Assembly (NCBI RefSeq): GCF_900182575.1
Contig: NZ_FXSZ01000004.1
Coordinates: forward strand, 307,262-371,261
Direction of reading: 5' to 3'
Source of the DNA: Solitalea koreensis
GTDB taxonomy: Bacteria > Bacteroidota > Bacteroidia > Sphingobacteriales > Sphingobacteriaceae
Length of the DNA: 64,000 nt
In this document: positions 38,362 through 48,330 of the stretch, in pieces
Position numbering within the stretch: position 1 is the stretch's first letter
Layout of the letters: each line of letters begins with the position of its first letter
Notes under the pieces: generated by a model
Database searches by the model: none
What the model was told of the DNA's origin: nothing
Seen by the model: only the letters and a program-made list of their open reading frames with translations
Position numbers and translations under genes: made by a program

Positions 38362-39207
38362 ATGCTCAGTTTACAGGTTACGATCGATCAGGATTCCGGT
38401 TTTTGTTTTGGGGTGGTCTATGCTATTGATATGGCAGAAGAGATTCTCGATGAACAGGGCTATTTGTATTGCCTGGGAGATATTGTGCATAATGATGAAG
38501 AAGTAAATCGCTTAAAAGCCAAAGGTTTGCGAATTATTGATCAGGACGTTTTAAAAACGATTCGCAATGAAAAAGTACTTATTCGGGCACATGGAGAAGC
38601 TCCTGAAACGTATCGATTAGCTGTGGAAAATAACATTCAGTTAATTGATGCATCGTGTCCTGTAGTGCTTAAGCTGCAGAACCGAATTAAAAATGCGCAT
38701 GATAAAGATGAGCACATCCTTATTTATGGTAAACATGGTCATGCTGAGGTAATAGGTTTACACGGGCAAACGGATGGAGATGCCTTGGTTTTTCAGGATA
38801 TTAGTGAATTAAATGGAATTGAGTTGCCTCAAAAATTCTCACTCTATAGCCAAACTACGAAGAGCACGGATAATTTTTATAAAATCAAAGATGAATTATT
38901 GGCTCGCGGATACGATGTGAAGGCCAATGATACCATTTGTCGTCAAGTTTCAAATAGAGATAAAGAATTACCTGTATTTGCCAATAAGTTTGATAAAATA
39001 GTGTTTGTATCCGGTAAAAAATCATCGAACGGTAAAGTGCTATTTGAAGTTTGTAAGCGGAATAATCCTAATACTTATTTTATTTCTTCTGTTGATGAAT
39101 TAGATGCCATTCATTTTAAGCAAGGAGAAACGATAGGCATTGCAGGAGCTACCTCAACACCTATGTGGTTAATGGAAGATGTTAAGAAAGCACTTGAGTC
39201 TTTGTAA
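38362..39207 (+). CDS. ispH: 4-hydroxy-3-methylbut-2-enyl diphosphate reductase
   Basis: 281 residues. The three iron-sulfur cysteines are C15 (SGFCFGV), C99 (DASCPVV) and C193 (TICRQVSNRD). The catalytic-site residues around HNDEEV, IRAHGEA and KHGHAEVIG are present. IspH carries out the last step of the non-mevalonate isoprenoid pathway, giving IPP and DMAPP. The segment after the third cysteine, usually close to C-x-x-T-x-x-RQ, reads CRQVSNRD, a variant common in Bacteroidetes as far as I recall. Confidence 0.95.
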   Translation: MLSLQVTIDQDSGFCFGVVYAIDMAEEILDEQGYLYCLGDIVHNDEEVNRLKAKGLRIIDQDVLKTIRNEKVLIRAHGEAPETYRLAVENNIQLIDASCPVVLKLQNRIKNAHDKDEHILIYGKHGHAEVIGLHGQTDGDALVFQDISELNGIELPQKFSLYSQTTKSTDNFYKIKDELLARGYDVKANDTICRQVSNRDKELPVFANKFDKIVFVSGKKSSNGKVLFEVCKRNNPNTYFISSVDELDAIHFKQGETIGIAGATSTPMWLMEDVKKALESL

Positions 39208-39263
39208 GCCACAGGGGCTGTACTATTGAATCCACAAAGTTTCATATTATAAAATAAAGGTAT

Positions 39264-39290
39264 TTTAGCCCCGAATTCTTATGGGCTAAA
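39264..39290 (+). other. Inverted repeat in the leader of hemH
   Basis: TTTAGCCC and GGGCTAAA form a perfect 8-bp stem around 11 bases, ending 12 bases before the hemH start. There is no T run, so it is not a standard terminator. It could be a leader hairpin or a weak processing site. Confidence 0.35.
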
Positions 39291-39302
39291 GGTTAGGGAT
39301 AA

Positions 39303-40319
39303 ATGAAAGCTAAAAAAGGAATATTATTAGTGAATTTGGGCACTCCAGATAGCCCATCTACTTCAGATGTAAGAAAATACCTGGATGAATTTTTATCAGA
39401 TCCACGGGTGATCGACACTAGTGCAATTGGTCGCTTTTTTCTTGTAAAAACGATTATTCTTCCATTACGATCTCCAAAATCAGCCAAGTCCTATCAGGAA
39501 ATCTGGACGGATAAAGGCTCTCCTTTATTGCGTCATACCATTCGTCAGGCAGAGCTTTTGCAAGAGCGATTGGGTAATGAATTCCAGGTTGAATACGCCA
39601 TGCGTTATCAAAACCCGAGCCTTGAAACCGTATTGGAGAGGTTCAAGCAGGAAAAGGTTTCAACCATTAAGGTTATTCCTTTATTTCCACAATACGCTTC
39701 AGCATCAACAGGGTCAGTGCATGAGAAAATTATGAGCCTGGTACGATACTGGCAAATTGTTCCTGAAATTGAGTTTGTAAATAGCTTTCCTGCTCATCCG
39801 ATGATGATCGATGCATTTGCTCAGTTAGGTAGTAAGCACAACGTTGCGGATTACGATCACGTATTATTCAGTTTTCATGGTTTGCCGCAGCGTCAGCTCA
39901 TAAAAGCCGATCTGAGTGGTTGTCATTGTCAAAAAGTGGACAATTGTTGTGGTGCGATAAATATAAATAATCAGTATTGTTATAGTGCACAATCACATCT
40001 TACCGCACGGGAAATTGCTAAAGCTTTAAATCTTTCAAAAGAAAACTATACAATTTGTTTTCAATCAAGGTTAGGGAAAGATCCTTGGGTTGAACCTTAC
40101 ACCAGTGCTGTTATTGAGAAGCTGGCTAAAGAAGGTAAAAAGAAATTATTAGTGTTTTGCCCGGCATTTGTTGCTGATTGCCTTGAAACTATTTTTGAAG
40201 TAGAGGTTGAATATGATGAAGAATTCAAGTACAATGGAGGAGAAAAAGTGCAGTTAGTAGAGGGTTTGAATGATCATCCAAGGTGGATAGATGCTTTAGA
40301 AGATATGGCTAGAAAATAG
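39303..40319 (+). CDS. hemH: Ferrochelatase
   Basis: 338 residues. The motif LLVNLGTPDSP, catalytic His192 in SFHGLP and the acidic DCLETIFEVEVEY segment are typical. It inserts Fe2+ into protoporphyrin IX, the last step of classical heme synthesis. A Cys-rich stretch, C207, C209, C215, C216 and C226 (GCHCQKVDNCC then YCYSAQ), follows the active-site His. In some bacterial ferrochelatases cysteines bind a [2Fe-2S] cluster; whether this group does is not known to me. Confidence 0.95.
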   Translation: MKAKKGILLVNLGTPDSPSTSDVRKYLDEFLSDPRVIDTSAIGRFFLVKTIILPLRSPKSAKSYQEIWTDKGSPLLRHTIRQAELLQERLGNEFQVEYAMRYQNPSLETVLERFKQEKVSTIKVIPLFPQYASASTGSVHEKIMSLVRYWQIVPEIEFVNSFPAHPMMIDAFAQLGSKHNVADYDHVLFSFHGLPQRQLIKADLSGCHCQKVDNCCGAININNQYCYSAQSHLTAREIAKALNLSKENYTICFQSRLGKDPWVEPYTSAVIEKLAKEGKKKLLVFCPAFVADCLETIFEVEVEYDEEFKYNGGEKVQLVEGLNDHPRWIDALEDMARK

Positions 40320-40325
40320 AATTTC

Positions 40326-40375
40326 AGAATTAAGGGTTTAGCGCGCTGAAAATTGCAGCGCTAAACCTTAATTCT
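40326..40375. terminator. Long hairpin between convergent hemH and kinase genes
   Basis: An 18-bp inverted repeat, AGAATTAAGG-G-TTTAGCGC with GCGCTAAACCTTAATTCT, with one bulged G. The T tract is weak, but it lies exactly between two convergent stops. Confidence 0.6.
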
Positions 40376-40384
40376 CGGACTTAA

Positions 40385-43300
40385 CTATATTTTAACGCTA
40401 ATCTCTTCTCTTCTTTCCTCCATCTCGTTCATGATTTTGTTTCCGTAGTTTTTAGCGCGGTTAATAAGTGTTTCTACCTGAGTTACATCTCTATTGTTTA
40501 CAGATATAAGCGTTTTAGCATCATCAAACACTGTTTTTAATGGGACGAGATTCAGGATTTCCATTAAAGGCGTGTGCTTGTGTTTAGTTTCCTTGATTCC
40601 GGTTAAGTCAAAGGTTTGTAAATGATGCTCAAAATTATCCAATAGTTCTTCCATAGACTCCAGGGCAACATCCAGAAACTCTTTTAAAAATTCAGGATTG
40701 TCTCCTGTTATTTCTAAAATCTTATCAAAATTGACAATCCCATCGGTTGTCATTTCTTCCGGTAAAGAGGTGGTTTGAGGGAATTCATCAGTTTTAGTAA
40801 TGCATTTTACAATGGTAAGATAAAGTTCAGTAGGATTAAAAGGTTTTGTTAAATAGGCGTTCATGCCTACATTGAATACTTTATTGCGCACTTCGCTTAA
40901 AGCTGAAGCTGATAAAGCAATGATTGGCAGTCGTTGGTATTTGGGGCCTTTCATTTTTCGGATTTTTTTTGTTGCCTCGTATCCATCCATCTCAGGCATT
41001 AACAAATCCATCAATACTACATGATAATCATTAATGCTAATCTTTTCAATGGCTTCGATTCCATTGTGAACAAAATCCAGACTGGCCTTCCATTTGGAAA
41101 GAAACTGTTCAATAACGATACGATTGGTCTTGTTATCTTCTGCTATAAGAATTCGAATCCCTTCAAGATTAGGTATATTGACAGGTTCTCTACTATTTAG
41201 GCTATTCAGTTGTGCTCCTTGATATTTTCTTAGTTTAATGCAGAATGAAAATTCAGACCCTTTTCCTTCTTTGCTGACAAGTTTAATCTCACTATTCATT
41301 AATTCAAGTAAACGTTTTGTAATAGCAAGGCCTAAACCGGTTCCTCCAAATTTGCGGGTAGTTTCCGAACTGGCTTGAGTAAAAAGCTCAAAAACATAGT
41401 TAATCTTTTCTTCAGGAATGCCAATTCCGGTATCCTTAATGGAAAAAATCAGGTTAGCGTATTCATATTCCAATGGTCCATTTTTGATTGAAATGGTTAC
41501 TCCTCCCTCTTCCGTAAACTTAATTGCATTTCCAATTAAGTTAGAAATGATTTGTGAGATGCGGGAAGGGTCGCCGATGAGGAGTTTGTTTATTTTTTTG
41601 TCCAGTTTTAAGTCGAGCTTAATGCCTTTACTCTCGGCCTGATACAGAAATGAATGATATAAATGCTTAATTAGTTCTTCAATATTAAATGGTATTTCTT
41701 CAATGTTGATTGCACTTGATTCGATTTTATTATAGTCGAGAATGTCGTTAATTAGCGTTAATAAGGTTTCCGAAGAAAATTTAAGTGTATCAAGTTTTTC
41801 AATTTGAGATGACAGAGGATCTTCTTCTAATAATAAATTAGTCATGCCGATTACCGCATTGAGTGGCGTTCGAATTTCATGACTCATTGTGGAAAGAAAT
41901 TGAGATTTTACGTCAGCCGCATGCTCGGCTTTTTCCTTGGCTTCGATTAGCTCTTTTTCAAATTTTTTGATGTGTGAAATATCCTTTCCGAAAATTGCGG
42001 CCCCAATTACTTCATTATTATCATTGTAAATTGGATTAAAGGCGATGTCAAGAAAAACAGTGTCGTCATTATAGGTCACTTCTGATTGAACGATAAAGCG
42101 TTCACCATTAAACGCGCGTAAATACCATGCCTGCCAAGTTTTAAATAGTTTTGTTTCAAATTTCTCTTTTAAATTGTCGTTTATCTTCAAATTTAAATTG
42201 TAGATAGCTTTAACGCTGTTGAAGAATATTTCGTTGGCAATGATGAGATTGTATTCACAATCGATTGACCAAATTGGGTCTGCGGTGTTATCAATAAGAG
42301 CAGCTAGTTTGCTTTCATTATTTTTAATGATTTCTTCTGAGCGTTTTTTCTCAGTAATGTCTTGTACAATAGCAATATAGCCTCTTATTTCGTTTTGATT
42401 ATTTCTTAATGCCGTAACGTTGAGTTGCACAGGAAAGGATTCGCCATTTTTTCGGATATAAGTAGTTTCTATGTTAACGGCGCGCGTCATTTGGGCTTTT
42501 ATTGCAAAAGCCATTTCTGGTTTTATGTCGTATGAGAGGTTCAGTTCTTTTTTAAATTGAAGCGCCCATCGCTCAGCATCGCCTTCTTGATGAAAGGCCC
42601 AAGGGCTAAGAATGCCTATTGCTTCATGGGCCTTGTATCCTAACATTTCTTCGGCAGTGGGATTAAAACTTTCAATAATGCCCATTGAATCTGTAGAAAT
42701 GACGGCATAGCCAGCATAGTTGAGGATAGCATTTTGCAATCGAGACATCTCATCCATCTTTTGCTCATTAAGCCTTTGATTGGTTACATCAATTCCGTAA
42801 ATAGTGGCTCCAACTATTTGGTTTTTTACAATAATCGGTGAAAAAGCACATTGAATATGTTGTGTGAAACCAGAAGATGCTGTTGTAATTTCCTCAGAAA
42901 AGAATTCTCCTTTTAATGCTCTGTCATAAAGCGATTTCCAGAGATCATAATTTTCACCTCCGTTTAAAACCTCTAATATTGATCTATTGGTTTCAAAAGA
43001 TTGAACGAAAGAGTTAAAATAGGCCTCCTCAAACTTTTTATTTGAGGTAATAAATCTATACTTGTTGTCAATTGACCAAACTAAGGCATCTGTGTTTTCA
43101 AGCATAGAGCTTAAGTTCGCTTCTTTTTCGCGAACCTTGTCTTCCAGAATGTGTTTTTCTGTAATGTCTTGTACAAATCCGGTTAGTTTATGAATCTTAT
43201 TGTTTTCATAAAACGCCTGGCCCGAAACTCGTGCGTAAATGATGCGTCTATGAGCCGTAAAAAGTTCAACTTCAATATCAAACGGCTCACCGGTAATAAT

Positions 43301-44398
43301 TGCCTTATTAGTTACGGCGAGTAATGCCTTAAGTGATTCAATGGGAGCTAATGCTCGAAGTATAAAGTAGGTTAATCGTTTATCTTTTGATACTTCAAAA
43401 ATACGATAAGTCTCATCCGACCAAGTTGCTTCCTGTTTACTTATGTTGAATTCCCAACTGCCCATGTGAGCAATGCGTTGAGAAATACGTAGTAATTCCT
43501 CACTTTTACGTAGATAAGCATCTTTTTCATTACGTATCGTATCAACCTGATTCAGCCTGTAGGCAGCAGAAATAATACTTATAATGGAGGCAACAATTAC
43601 AGCGGCAGTAATCAGAATAATGCTGATTCCATAGGGTAAAAAATTGTAAAAATTGCTGCTAAAACGAAGAAGTAAGAGAAAAACAGGGACAAGAATTGCG
43701 TAGGGTATTAATCTTCGGGCCACCTTTCCTCCTTGTAGATCAGAAGAAAGTATCTGCATAAAACCTTCGTCAGGATGCACAAACATAAATCCAATTCCTA
43801 GAGCTGTAAGAATTACCGTGGTAGGTACATCCATTGGAGCAAAAAATATCAGTTTATAAAAGCTGGAAAACTTAAATATGTATCCAAGCAACCTTACAAT
43901 AGCGATAAGTATCACAATAAAAATCATGACCTGGGCAACTGCAATATGCTTTTTAGCGTATAAAAAAGGGACACTGGCTATTAATAAAATTAAACAAACC
44001 AATGAAGCAGCTGAAATCAGGTCCGCTTGTATTTGCAAAGGAATAGTTAAGTTATACTCGAGTATGCGGCCAAGATCGACACTATGGTTAACATAAGACA
44101 GAAAGGTATTAATGATAGTTGCATAAACCAGAATGCTTCCGGCCATAATTAAAGCAGAACACTCCCAATTTCCTTTTTTAGGATGTGTTAAACACTTTAA
44201 AATGATACTCAACGAAATGACGCTTATGGCGGTCCCTGCCTTCATTTCTGCGTAACCGGAGTCAATAGATCGGAAGTACGCGAGGTCAAACTCCCAGCCT
44301 AAAATGCAAAGCATGCCCAGAATAATTCCTGCAATGCTTACTCCATTTGAATAGAGTAAGAATCTTTTTTGCGCGTTTGTATACCGCTGTGTTTCCAT
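40385..44398 (-). CDS. Hybrid sensor histidine kinase: membrane domain, four PAS-type domains, kinase, receiver, Hpt
   Basis: 1337 residues. About eight membrane helices fill residues 18-280. Four PAS/PAC-type modules follow at about 300-415, 425-545, 550-688 and 695-812. The HisKA domain has phospho-acceptor H840 (STMSHEIRTPLNAVIG); the ATPase domain has N-box NLIGNAIKF and G-boxes DTGIGIPEE and GGTGLGLAI. A receiver domain (about 1080-1200) has D1131 (MDLLMPEMDGY) and K1185 in LTKPF. The C-terminal ~110 residues look like an Hpt domain, H1273 being the likely site (KHKHTPL). No DNA-binding output domain, and no response regulator next to it. Signal unknown. Confidence 0.9.
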   Translation of the reverse strand: METQRYTNAQKRFLLYSNGVSIAGIILGMLCILGWEFDLAYFRSIDSGYAEMKAGTAISVISLSIILKCLTHPKKGNWECSALIMAGSILVYATIINTFLSYVNHSVDLGRILEYNLTIPLQIQADLISAASLVCLILLIASVPFLYAKKHIAVAQVMIFIVILIAIVRLLGYIFKFSSFYKLIFFAPMDVPTTVILTALGIGFMFVHPDEGFMQILSSDLQGGKVARRLIPYAILVPVFLLLLRFSSNFYNFLPYGISIILITAAVIVASIISIISAAYRLNQVDTIRNEKDAYLRKSEELLRISQRIAHMGSWEFNISKQEATWSDETYRIFEVSKDKRLTYFILRALAPIESLKALLAVTNKAIITGEPFDIEVELFTAHRRIIYARVSGQAFYENNKIHKLTGFVQDITEKHILEDKVREKEANLSSMLENTDALVWSIDNKYRFITSNKKFEEAYFNSFVQSFETNRSILEVLNGGENYDLWKSLYDRALKGEFFSEEITTASSGFTQHIQCAFSPIIVKNQIVGATIYGIDVTNQRLNEQKMDEMSRLQNAILNYAGYAVISTDSMGIIESFNPTAEEMLGYKAHEAIGILSPWAFHQEGDAERWALQFKKELNLSYDIKPEMAFAIKAQMTRAVNIETTYIRKNGESFPVQLNVTALRNNQNEIRGYIAIVQDITEKKRSEEIIKNNESKLAALIDNTADPIWSIDCEYNLIIANEIFFNSVKAIYNLNLKINDNLKEKFETKLFKTWQAWYLRAFNGERFIVQSEVTYNDDTVFLDIAFNPIYNDNNEVIGAAIFGKDISHIKKFEKELIEAKEKAEHAADVKSQFLSTMSHEIRTPLNAVIGMTNLLLEEDPLSSQIEKLDTLKFSSETLLTLINDILDYNKIESSAINIEEIPFNIEELIKHLYHSFLYQAESKGIKLDLKLDKKINKLLIGDPSRISQIISNLIGNAIKFTEEGGVTISIKNGPLEYEYANLIFSIKDTGIGIPEEKINYVFELFTQASSETTRKFGGTGLGLAITKRLLELMNSEIKLVSKEGKGSEFSFCIKLRKYQGAQLNSLNSREPVNIPNLEGIRILIAEDNKTNRIVIEQFLSKWKASLDFVHNGIEAIEKISINDYHVVLMDLLMPEMDGYEATKKIRKMKGPKYQRLPIIALSASALSEVRNKVFNVGMNAYLTKPFNPTELYLTIVKCITKTDEFPQTTSLPEEMTTDGIVNFDKILEITGDNPEFLKEFLDVALESMEELLDNFEHHLQTFDLTGIKETKHKHTPLMEILNLVPLKTVFDDAKTLISVNNRDVTQVETLINRAKNYGNKIMNEMEERREEISVKI

Positions 44399-44464
44399 TA
44401 AACTCCCCGTGAATGATTTGGTTTGATACTTAAGGGGCTAATATATAGAAATACGGTTAAATAA

Positions 44465-45694
44465 TTAGTTGGATAGCTTTTCGAAAATTGTAGTAGTGGC
44501 TTGGGTGTTTTCTTTTACATATTCAGCTGCTTTTTCAGAAGCTGCTTTGAGTTTCGAAGGGCTGGTTAATTCTTGAAATACTTGTTTAAATGCTTGGGTG
44601 TTTGAAACAGGAAAGGCAGCGCCAATTTCTACCAATTCAACAGCTTCTTTAAATTTCTGATAATTAGGTCCGAAGAGAACGGGCATTCCAAATACTGCGG
44701 CTTCGATAGTATTATGTATTCCGGATTTTGAAAATCCTCCACCGATGTAAGCAATATCTCCATAACTATACAATGAAGAAAGCATGCCGATATTATCGAT
44801 AATGAGCACCTTGGCATTGGCCGAATTGATGTTGTTGACTAACTCAGAATAACGGATGCCACTGGTTTTAGTAATAAGGTTTAAAATTTTATCTTCTTTA
44901 ATTTCATGAGGCGCAATAATGAACTTCCATCCTTGAGAGGTCTTTTCGATCAATTCAATTAATAACTCGTCGTCTTTTGGCCAAGTGCTCCCTGCAATAA
45001 AAATTTGATTGTTTTCTGCAAATGCTTCCACTACTGGAAAGTGCTTAGGGTTTAAACTGTTCGCATATACACGGTCAAATCGGGTGTCTCCGCTAACGGT
45101 CCAATTCGTAAAGTTGATGCTTTTTAACAGATGGCCAGAATTTTTATCTTGTACAAAAAAATGAGTTACACAGGTTAAAATAGAACGGTTAAATCCTCCG
45201 TACCATCTGAAAAAGATCTGTTGCTTCCTAAAAATAGCCGAAATCATATACAAGGGAATTCTTCGTTTTTTTAATTCGGAAAAATAATAATACCAATATT
45301 CGTATTTTGTAAAGAATACTAATTGAGGCTTTACAATTTCGATAAATCGTTTGGCATTAGTGGGAGTATCAAGTGGTAAATAAAAAATATAGTCGGCCTC
45401 TGGGTAATCTTTACGTATTTCATAGCCAGAGGGGGAAAAAAAGGTCATGAAAATTGCCAGTTCCGGACGTTCTTTTTTAAGTTTTTCCAATACCGGTCTG
45501 CCTTGTTCAAATTCTCCTAATGAAGCAAAATGGAACCAGGCTATAGGACGAGTTTCTGATTGCAAACTGTTTTTAATTCGCTTTAGAAGCTCTTTTCTGC
45601 CTTGTACAAAAAACTGAGCCTTTTTGTTGAAAAGGGAAGCAAATTTAATCAACAGGCCATATGCTATTATCGAGATCGTGTAGATCAACTTCAT
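44465..45694 (-). CDS. waaA: 3-deoxy-D-manno-octulosonic acid transferase (WaaA/KdtA)
   Basis: 409 residues, GT30. An N-terminal membrane-associated helix precedes the catalytic Glu61 in FHFASLGEFEQGRP. The C-terminal CMP-Kdo-binding region has AYIGGGFSKSGIHNTIEAA (GGGF-x-K-x-x-H-N-x-x-E) and VLFGPNYQKF. It attaches Kdo to lipid A precursors at the inner membrane, a sign of LPS-type outer membrane. Divergent from ugd. Confidence 0.93.
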   Translation of the reverse strand: MKLIYTISIIAYGLLIKFASLFNKKAQFFVQGRKELLKRIKNSLQSETRPIAWFHFASLGEFEQGRPVLEKLKKERPELAIFMTFFSPSGYEIRKDYPEADYIFYLPLDTPTNAKRFIEIVKPQLVFFTKYEYWYYYFSELKKRRIPLYMISAIFRKQQIFFRWYGGFNRSILTCVTHFFVQDKNSGHLLKSINFTNWTVSGDTRFDRVYANSLNPKHFPVVEAFAENNQIFIAGSTWPKDDELLIELIEKTSQGWKFIIAPHEIKEDKILNLITKTSGIRYSELVNNINSANAKVLIIDNIGMLSSLYSYGDIAYIGGGFSKSGIHNTIEAAVFGMPVLFGPNYQKFKEAVELVEIGAAFPVSNTQAFKQVFQELTSPSKLKAASEKAAEYVKENTQATTTIFEKLSN

Positions 45695-45821
45695 TATTTC
45701 TTTTGATTTTTTAAATTCAAACAGACTTTAAACGGGTTAAAGTGCGTTTATGTTGGGCTTAATTGTAGTATATTCGCCCAAAGTTTAGAATATATTTCAT
45801 TAAAATAAAATCCTGCTTAAA

Positions 45822-47138
45822 ATGAGAATTGCTGTAGTTGGCACCGGGTACGTAGGTTTGGTAACGGGAACCTGTTTAGCTGAAACCGGAAATAATGTTA
45901 TTTGTGTGGATATCAATGAGCAGAAAGTAGCTCAAATGCAGCAGGCTATCGTTCCATTTTATGAGCCGGATTTAGAAGGTATCTTCAAAAGAAATATTGC
46001 ACAAGGCCGACTAACATTCACTTCTGATTTGGAATCGGCTATTGATGCTTCAACAATTGTTTTTTTAGCACTACCTACGCCTCCTAATGAAGACGGTTCA
46101 GCCGACCTTTCTTATGTGCTAAATACAGCCGAAAACATTGGTAAGTGTCTGAAAAGTTTCAAAATCATTGTTAATAAAAGTACGGTGCCGGTGGGTACTG
46201 CTGATCAAGTAAGAGAAATGGTGGCTAGGCACAGCAAGCATCCATTTGAGGTAGTTTCAAATCCTGAGTTTTTACGAGAAGGAGTTGCTGTAATGGATTT
46301 TATGAAACCCAACCGCATAATTGTTGGAACCCATTCTGAAGAAGTGAAAAAGGTTTTTAGTGAATTATATGCTCCCTATATGCGTCAAGGTGAACGTTTA
46401 ATTTTTATGGACGAGCGTAGTGCTGAGCTCACAAAGTATGCAGCTAATGCATTTTTAGCTACTAAGATTTCATTTATGAATGAAATCTCTGTTCTCTGTG
46501 AAGAATTGGGTGCAAACGTAGAAATGATTCGCAAAGGCATTGGTACCGATGATAGAATCGGGAAACAGTTTTTATATGCGGGTATTGGGTATGGTGGTAG
46601 TTGTTTTCCTAAAGATGTTCAGGCCTTGTCTAAAACGGCTACTGATATAGATTCAAAAGTTAATATTGTTGAAGCGGTTATTAAAACAAATACACAACAA
46701 CGGGAGCGGTTCTTCCATAAGATAAGTGATTTTTTCGGAGGAAACTTAAAAGGGAAACGAATTGCTTTGTGGGGCTTGGCGTTTAAGCCTGAAACAGATG
46801 ACCTAAGGGAAGCGCCTTCCTTGTTTCTAATTGATAAGTTTTTGGCAGAAGGGGCAACGGTTGCTGCGTATGATCCGGTCGCAATGGATAGCACCAGAAA
46901 ACAAATCGGTGATCGTATAACTTATGCTTCAAATCAGTATGATGCACTTAATGGAGCGGATGCATTGGTCATTGTTACCGAATGGCAAGCCTTTCGAAAT
47001 CCTGATTTTGATATAATGGCGCAAAAATTAACGAATAAAGTGATTTTTGATGGCCGAAATTTATATGATCTTAATCGTATGGAAGAGCGTGGTTTTTATT
47101 ATAATAGTGTTGGTCGTAAAACAATTCTGAACAAATAA
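45822..47138 (+). CDS. ugd: UDP-glucose 6-dehydrogenase
   Basis: 438 residues. The N-terminal Rossmann motif is MRIAVVGTGYVGLVTG. The central dimerisation domain and catalytic Cys261 in GYGGSCFPKD, plus the C-terminal LWGLAFKPETDDLREAPS, are typical. It oxidises UDP-glucose twice to UDP-glucuronate for surface polysaccharides. galE begins 15 bases downstream, so the two are an operon for nucleotide sugar supply. Confidence 0.95.
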   Translation: MRIAVVGTGYVGLVTGTCLAETGNNVICVDINEQKVAQMQQAIVPFYEPDLEGIFKRNIAQGRLTFTSDLESAIDASTIVFLALPTPPNEDGSADLSYVLNTAENIGKCLKSFKIIVNKSTVPVGTADQVREMVARHSKHPFEVVSNPEFLREGVAVMDFMKPNRIIVGTHSEEVKKVFSELYAPYMRQGERLIFMDERSAELTKYAANAFLATKISFMNEISVLCEELGANVEMIRKGIGTDDRIGKQFLYAGIGYGGSCFPKDVQALSKTATDIDSKVNIVEAVIKTNTQQRERFFHKISDFFGGNLKGKRIALWGLAFKPETDDLREAPSLFLIDKFLAEGATVAAYDPVAMDSTRKQIGDRITYASNQYDALNGADALVIVTEWQAFRNPDFDIMAQKLTNKVIFDGRNLYDLNRMEERGFYYNSVGRKTILNK

Positions 47139-47153
47139 ATAAGCCTAAGTAGG

Positions 47154-48182
47154 ATGTCAAAAGTAAAAATTCTTGTCACCGGTGGAACGGGGTATATTGG
47201 ATCACATACAGTGGTTGAATTGATCAATGCTGGTTTTGAAACCGTAATTATAGACGATCTGAGTAATTCTGAACAATTTATACTTGACAGAATAGAACAA
47301 ATTACAGGTGTTTGTCCAACTTTTTATAACATTGATTTATGTGATAAGGACGCAGTTGAAGATGTTTTTAGTAAAGAAAAAAATATTGTTTCGGTAATTC
47401 ATTTTGCAGCATATAAGGCGGTCGGCGAGTCGATTAGTGAGCCGCTAAAGTATTATAATAATAACCTCCTTTCCTTAATTAATTTGCTGGAAGTAATGAA
47501 AGGGAAAAATGTGAATAATGTAGTGTTCTCATCTTCAGCAACAGTTTACGGTGAACCCGATATTCTTCCAATTACAGAATCGGCTGCTATAAAGAAATCG
47601 CTTTCTGCCTATGGCAGTACTAAACAAATGGGAGAGGATATTTTAGAAAAGCTTTCAGCGGTATCAAAAATAAACTCCATCGCTCTTCGGTATTTTAATC
47701 CTGTGGGAGCTCATGAAACAGCTTTAATTGGCGAATTGCCTGTGGGAATTCCTAATAATTTAATGCCTTTTGTTACTCAAACAGCTATAGGGAAAAGAGA
47801 AGTGCTAACGGTTTTTGGCGATGACTACGCTACTCCTGATGGAACTTGTATACGCGATTATATTCATGTTGTTGATTTGGCCAAAGCCCATGTTAAGGCT
47901 TGTGAGCGTTTAATTGAGGGCAAAAATACATCGAAATACGAAGTGTTTAATTTAGGTACGGGAAAAGGAAGTTCTGTGCTTGAAATCATCGAAACATTTA
48001 AACGCGTTACGGGAGTAAATTTAAATTATAAAATTGGTCCTCGTCGTGAAGGTGACGCTGAACAAGTATACGCTGATACCAGTCTGGCTAATAATAAATT
48101 AGAATGGAAAGCAAAATTGGGACTGGATGAAATGATTAACTCAGCATGGAAATGGGAAGAGCAATTAAAGGAAAAGGTTTAG
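47154..48182 (+). CDS. galE: UDP-glucose 4-epimerase
   Basis: 342 residues, an extended short-chain dehydrogenase. GGTGYIGSH binds NAD; the catalytic residues are S128 (SSSATVYGEP), Y153 and K157 (SAYGSTKQ). YFNPVGAH and the RDYIHVVDLAKAH segment are standard for GalE. It interconverts UDP-glucose and UDP-galactose. Cotranscribed with ugd; a terminator hairpin follows. Confidence 0.94.
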   Translation: MSKVKILVTGGTGYIGSHTVVELINAGFETVIIDDLSNSEQFILDRIEQITGVCPTFYNIDLCDKDAVEDVFSKEKNIVSVIHFAAYKAVGESISEPLKYYNNNLLSLINLLEVMKGKNVNNVVFSSSATVYGEPDILPITESAAIKKSLSAYGSTKQMGEDILEKLSAVSKINSIALRYFNPVGAHETALIGELPVGIPNNLMPFVTQTAIGKREVLTVFGDDYATPDGTCIRDYIHVVDLAKAHVKACERLIEGKNTSKYEVFNLGTGKGSSVLEIIETFKRVTGVNLNYKIGPRREGDAEQVYADTSLANNKLEWKAKLGLDEMINSAWKWEEQLKEKV

Positions 48183-48232
48183 TTTAGTCCGGTCAATTTT
48201 ATCTTCTGATAGAAAATTTACTAATAATTACG

Positions 48233-48273
48233 AAAAAGACACCTTTTTGTTAAAAAAAGCAGGTGTCTTTTTT
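48233..48273. terminator. Terminator after galE, able to act both ways
   Basis: AAAAAGACACCT and AGGTGTCTTTTTT form a 12-bp stem around 16 bases, with an A run on the left and T run on the right. It also lies downstream of the minus-strand XRE gene. Confidence 0.8.
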
Positions 48274-48330
48274 ATAATTTCTGAGAGTGGTTCTCTGAAG
48301 ATCATTTTCTTAGTCTTTTTTTGTCTCTAA

